The translations under genes were made by a program, and so were the position numbers. Below, piece after piece: positions 5,242 to 7,271 of a stretch of DNA of 7,271 nt. Within the stretch, counting starts at the first letter, position 1. The number at the start of each line of letters is the position of its first letter. Location of the stretch: positions 1 to 7,271 of the forward strand of contig JAEWYJ010000260.1 of the NCBI GenBank assembly GCA_023395695.1, read 5' to 3'. Under the pieces are notes generated by a model. That model worked only from the letters and a program-made list of their open reading frames with translations. It had not been told where the DNA came from and ran no database searches. The DNA is from Bacillota bacterium. Its GTDB lineage: Bacteria; Bacillota; Clostridia; Oscillospirales; Ruminococcaceae.

Positions 5242-6288
5242 TTACAGGAAATCAAAAATAGTTTTAGGTAAAATATTGCTGCCCAGCTGCAGCGTTACGG
5301 TCCAGGCCATTTCAAATTCTTTGTTGTGCATAATTTCTTCGGCCAAATCGACGCTCTCGACGCTGTTTTGCAGCTTTTGCAGCGAGACGCGGTCGTCCTC
5401 AAGCTGGGTGGAAATATTTTCAATAAAGCTGACGTTATTGCCAATATCGGCAATGGCAATCAACAAACTGTCGTGCGAGGTTGACAGGGCCGAAAGCTCC
5501 TGCTCCAGCGCGGTGGTATTTCCCTCGCTGAGATGCTCGGCAATGTTGCCGAACAGGCTGAAAAAGTTTTTAGATACGCCGTTCTGATCTGTGCCGTAAC
5601 CAAAGATATCCAGGCCCGACAGCGACGACTGCACCGCGGTGCGGGTATCCAGCTGAAACGATGCGCCGCTGCCCGAAACCGACAGCCCAAGGCCAATATC
5701 CAGATAATTGGTGCCGTTGTAGTCAACCTCGGTGATGATACCGCCGTTATCAACGGCTGCTTTGCCGTTTGAATCGGTTACCAGCTGGTCAATCGGCGTG
5801 CTGTTGCCATTATAATACAGCTGCCCGTCATTGCCGACCGTGAACGGTATGGAGCTGTCCGCATTGCCGGCCGAACAAAAGAGATATTGATCGCCGTATT
5901 TGCTGTTGGCAATGCTCAAGGCCTGATCGCGTAAATTATTCACCTCGGTGGCAAGAATTTGCCGGTCCTGATTACTCATAGTATCGTTCATGCCATGCAG
6001 AACAAGATCGTTCATGCGCTGGTAGATATCGCTTAAGGAGCGCAGATTTGAGTCGGCCGTATCCAGACGGCTGGAGAGCGTATCGGCATTGGCAATATTG
6101 CGCGCGTTGTCGTTGAGCAGCCTGCGAACGCGCAGCGCCCGCGCGGCTCCGGTTACATCTTCAGACGCTCTGTTGAAGGAGCGCTGCGTGGTCAGCTTTT
6201 GGTTGGAGCCGGATAAATTGCCAAGATTGGAGCGCATGCCCTTTAAATAGTTACGAACCGTAATGTTATTTGTAATGCGAGTGCCCAT
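5242..6288 (-). CDS. flgL: Flagellar hook-filament junction protein FlgL (hook-associated protein 3)
   Basis: FlgL is exported and forms the second junction ring between hook and filament. The product has 348 residues, within the family range. The N-terminal D0/D1 helices are clear: MGTRITNNITVRNYL, then SFNRASEDVTGAARALRVRR (37-56), ANADTLSSRLDTADSNL (66-82) and LATEVNNLRDQALSIANSKY (112-131), leading to YLFCSAGN, where most relatives have YxFGG. The middle (~145-270) is a variable beta region. The C-terminal helices end in VDLAEEIMHNKEFEMAWTVT and the flagellin-like close ILPKTIFDFL. I chose the ATG at 6288 because AAAGGAGG (6302-6295) lies 6 nt upstream; the in-frame GTG at 6294 sits directly against that site and is too close. 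The gene starts 17 nt after flgK ends, consistent with one operon. Confidence 0.96.
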   Translation of the reverse strand: MGTRITNNITVRNYLKGMRSNLGNLSGSNQKLTTQRSFNRASEDVTGAARALRVRRLLNDNARNIANADTLSSRLDTADSNLRSLSDIYQRMNDLVLHGMNDTMSNQDRQILATEVNNLRDQALSIANSKYGDQYLFCSAGNADSSIPFTVGNDGQLYYNGNSTPIDQLVTDSNGKAAVDNGGIITEVDYNGTNYLDIGLGLSVSGSGASFQLDTRTAVQSSLSGLDIFGYGTDQNGVSKNFFSLFGNIAEHLSEGNTTALEQELSALSTSHDSLLIAIADIGNNVSFIENISTQLEDDRVSLQKLQNSVESVDLAEEIMHNKEFEMAWTVTLQLGSNILPKTIFDFL

Positions 6289-6305
6289 AAACACCCTCCT
6301 TTAGT

Positions 6306-7271
6306 TTAAGCGCGACCGACAAGACCGGTCTTGTTAATCAGCGTGTCAAGAATCTCGTCCATAGCGGTCATAATGCGGCTCATGGCGTTAAAGGCCTTGG
6401 TCCACTGGGTCATATCCACACCCTCTTCCTCCATAGAAACACCCGAAACTTCGCTGATGCTTGTCAGCAGCGAGTCGGCAATATCGGAGGAAGATTCCAG
6501 ACAGCTTTCGTTATAAGAGATTTCAGTAGCCAGCTGTGAGGTGGTATAAAACTGAATATAATCGGTGAAGGAGCCCTGAAATTCGCCAAAGTCATGCTTT
6601 GCCGAAAACAACGCCAGCGCATTTGTGACAAAGGTGGTGTCGTCGGCGCCCTCGCCGGTGGGGTGAATATTGGTAATCAGGTAGGTGGCGTCGTTGAGCC
6701 ATGCGCTGTTCACCGTCAGGTTTGCCGCGGTTTCCTCTCCGTCGCCCGAAAAGCTAAAAAGCTGTTTGTAGCTACCCGTGGCATTGCCGCTGCCGTCCAC
6801 AACAGGAATAAAGCTGTTAAAAGCGCTGGCCAGGGAAGAAGCAAAGGTATCTATCTTATCCATGTAATACAAAATACCGTTTTCAAGCGATTCGCCCGTG
6901 CTGGGGGAAGCGCCGATACCCCGGCCGTTGAGCATCTCAAGCGCACCCCGCAGAGCGCCGCTTGAAATACCGGTTTCACCTCCGGTGCTTTTCCAGGAAA
7001 GCGCCGCGGTTTTGTCGCTGCTGCCTTTTGACAGCAGCAGGGGATCGTAGTCGGTGTCGTTGACCGCCACATGGTTATCCGAGCCCATTGTAATGGTTAC
7101 GGTGCCGTCGGACAGATTCTGCACCGAAATATCCGCATATTTTGAGAGCTGGTCAATCAGCACGTTGCGCTGATCCAGCAGCTCGTTAGGGCCATAGGTA
7201 GAAAGATTGCCGCCGTAGCAAACCGTCACCTCATTTTTAATGGTCTTATTGTAGTTGGCAATTTGCTCAAG
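6306..7271 (-). CDS. flgK: Flagellar hook-associated protein FlgK (hook-associated protein 1), 5' end cut by the window
   Basis: FlgK forms the first junction ring on the hook. The last 321 residues are present. The segment LEQIANYNKTIKNE at the right edge, followed by YGPNELLDQRNVLIDQLSKY, matches the FlgK motif (QIAxLNxxI...NDLxDQRDxLxxxLS). The C-terminus has GVSMEEEGVDMTQWTKAFNA followed by a helix ending DEILDTLINKTGLVGRA. The EEG form of this region and the GLVGR ending are typical of clostridial FlgK. The frame is open through base 7271; internal GTG codons such as the one at 7229 are not starts. The variable central region contains GGNGT-like loops and AFNSFIP. The gene is followed by flgL, the usual order. 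Identification is firm. Confidence 0.95.
   Translation of the reverse strand, partial: LEQIANYNKTIKNEVTVCYGGNLSTYGPNELLDQRNVLIDQLSKYADISVQNLSDGTVTITMGSDNHVAVNDTDYDPLLLSKGSSDKTAALSWKSTGGETGISSGALRGALEMLNGRGIGASPSTGESLENGILYYMDKIDTFASSLASAFNSFIPVVDGSGNATGSYKQLFSFSGDGEETAANLTVNSAWLNDATYLITNIHPTGEGADDTTFVTNALALFSAKHDFGEFQGSFTDYIQFYTTSQLATEISYNESCLESSSDIADSLLTSISEVSGVSMEEEGVDMTQWTKAFNAMSRIMTAMDEILDTLINKTGLVGRA

Noticed and set aside
5444..5451. Second GCCGATAT box (minus strand) inside flgL
   Set aside because: It encodes part of the FlgL helix (AIADIG), has no TAAA-like element 15 nt upstream, and no gene starts close downstream. Taken as chance.

Overview
This window is a stretch of a flagellar gene cluster from a Gram-positive bacterium, most likely a member of the Clostridia. 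The evidence is the gene order flgK-flgL-DUF6470(YviE-type)-fliW-csrA, the strong AAAGGAGG-type ribosome binding sites, a sigma-28 (SigD)-like promoter box, and the clostridial style of the FlgK C-terminus. Base composition looks balanced by eye. I cannot assign a genus.

Reading right to left, the minus strand carries the 3' part of flgK (runs off the right edge), flgL, a DUF6470 gene, fliW and csrA. FlgK and FlgL form the hook-filament junction. FliW and CsrA are the partner-switch pair that couples flagellin level to mRNA translation. fliW and csrA overlap by 7 nt. They are separated from the DUF6470 gene by an 87-nt gap holding a terminator-like hairpin. Left of csrA lies one plus-strand gene (3164-3781). 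It converges on csrA and its C-terminal half resembles a degenerate PilZ domain. Divergent from it is a small minus-strand gene resembling a FlgN/FliT-type export chaperone. It is followed by a SigD-like promoter and fliD, the filament cap gene, which runs off the left edge.

The genes fit one job: exporting and assembling the distal flagellum (junction, cap, chaperone) and controlling flagellin synthesis (FliW/CsrA). No flagellin gene lies between csrA and fliD, where many Firmicutes carry hag.

Three points stand out. The plus-strand gene has no ATG, GTG or TTG at the position set by its excellent Shine-Dalgarno; the codon there is ATC. FliD is expanded by about five divergent ~100-residue modules. 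The last codons and stop of csrA lie inside the terminator hairpin of the convergent gene. I see no mobile element, CRISPR array, tRNA or rRNA, and no non-coding stretch over about 105 bp. I did not find a wholly new system here; the plus-strand gene is the least explained part.
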